Source: Candidatus Hydrogenedentota bacterium
GTDB taxonomy: Bacteria > Hydrogenedentota > Hydrogenedentia > Hydrogenedentales > SLHB01
Length of the DNA: 8,277 nt
NCBI GenBank assembly: GCA_022706165.1
Contig: JAKJDA010000119.1
Coordinates: 1 to 8,277 of the forward strand
Reading direction: 5' to 3'
The translations under genes and the position numbers were made by a program. Below the pieces are notes generated by a model. The model was not told the DNA's origin, made no database searches, and saw only the letters and a program-made list of their open reading frames with translations. Shown piece by piece: positions 6,545 through 8,277 of the stretch (position 1 is the stretch's first letter; each line of letters begins with the position of its first letter).

Positions 6545-8277
<1,733 letters not shown>

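Overview
The window comes from a GC-rich bacterial chromosome. It holds mostly housekeeping genes: a GroEL chaperonin, the GTPase Der, PgsA and PlsY of phospholipid synthesis, and two membrane transporters. The proteins do not place it clearly. The GroEL C-terminus (GMGGDMY), the pgsA-der-plsY order and the conserved 119-residue orphan suggest an uncultured or deep-branching lineage rather than a model proteobacterium, but that is inference only. There is no phage, CRISPR array, IS element, tRNA or rRNA gene.

Layout. Bases 1-68 hold the last 21 codons of a rightward gene, followed by a hairpin (103-127). Bases 338-1928 hold a rightward L-lactate-permease-family transporter. Its natural start, with a strong Shine-Dalgarno site at 338, is in a different frame from the rest of the gene, so there is a frameshift near base 407. 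Converging on it 26 bases away is a leftward block read from 6313 down to 1955: pgsA, der, plsY, an uncharacterised 119-residue protein and a DHA2-type MFS exporter. Every gap in this block is 30 bases or less. A plausible sigma-70-like promoter lies at 6361-6390. Bases 6509-6543 hold the terminator of groL, followed by a perfect 13-bp inverted repeat (6473-6505). groL runs leftward from the right edge to 6545.

How the genes fit together. PlsY makes lysophosphatidic acid at the membrane and PgsA commits CDP-diacylglycerol to phosphatidylglycerol. Der is needed for 50S ribosome assembly. Co-transcription would tie membrane growth to ribosome supply. The orphan and the MFS exporter are at the end of the same transcript.

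What stands out. (1) The GroEL reading frame has no normal N-terminus: the family sequence starts abruptly at about base 8152, and upstream of it the open frame runs to the window edge through two REP-like palindromes. This suggests a REP insertion, an N-terminal extension or an assembly chimera. (2) The permease has a 5' frameshift. (3) The second GTPase domain of Der has a TKWD G4 motif and an altered G5 motif. (4) There is an unusual nested palindrome after groL. I found no convincing new multi-gene system; the best candidate for new biology is the small orphan protein coupled to the MFS transporter.
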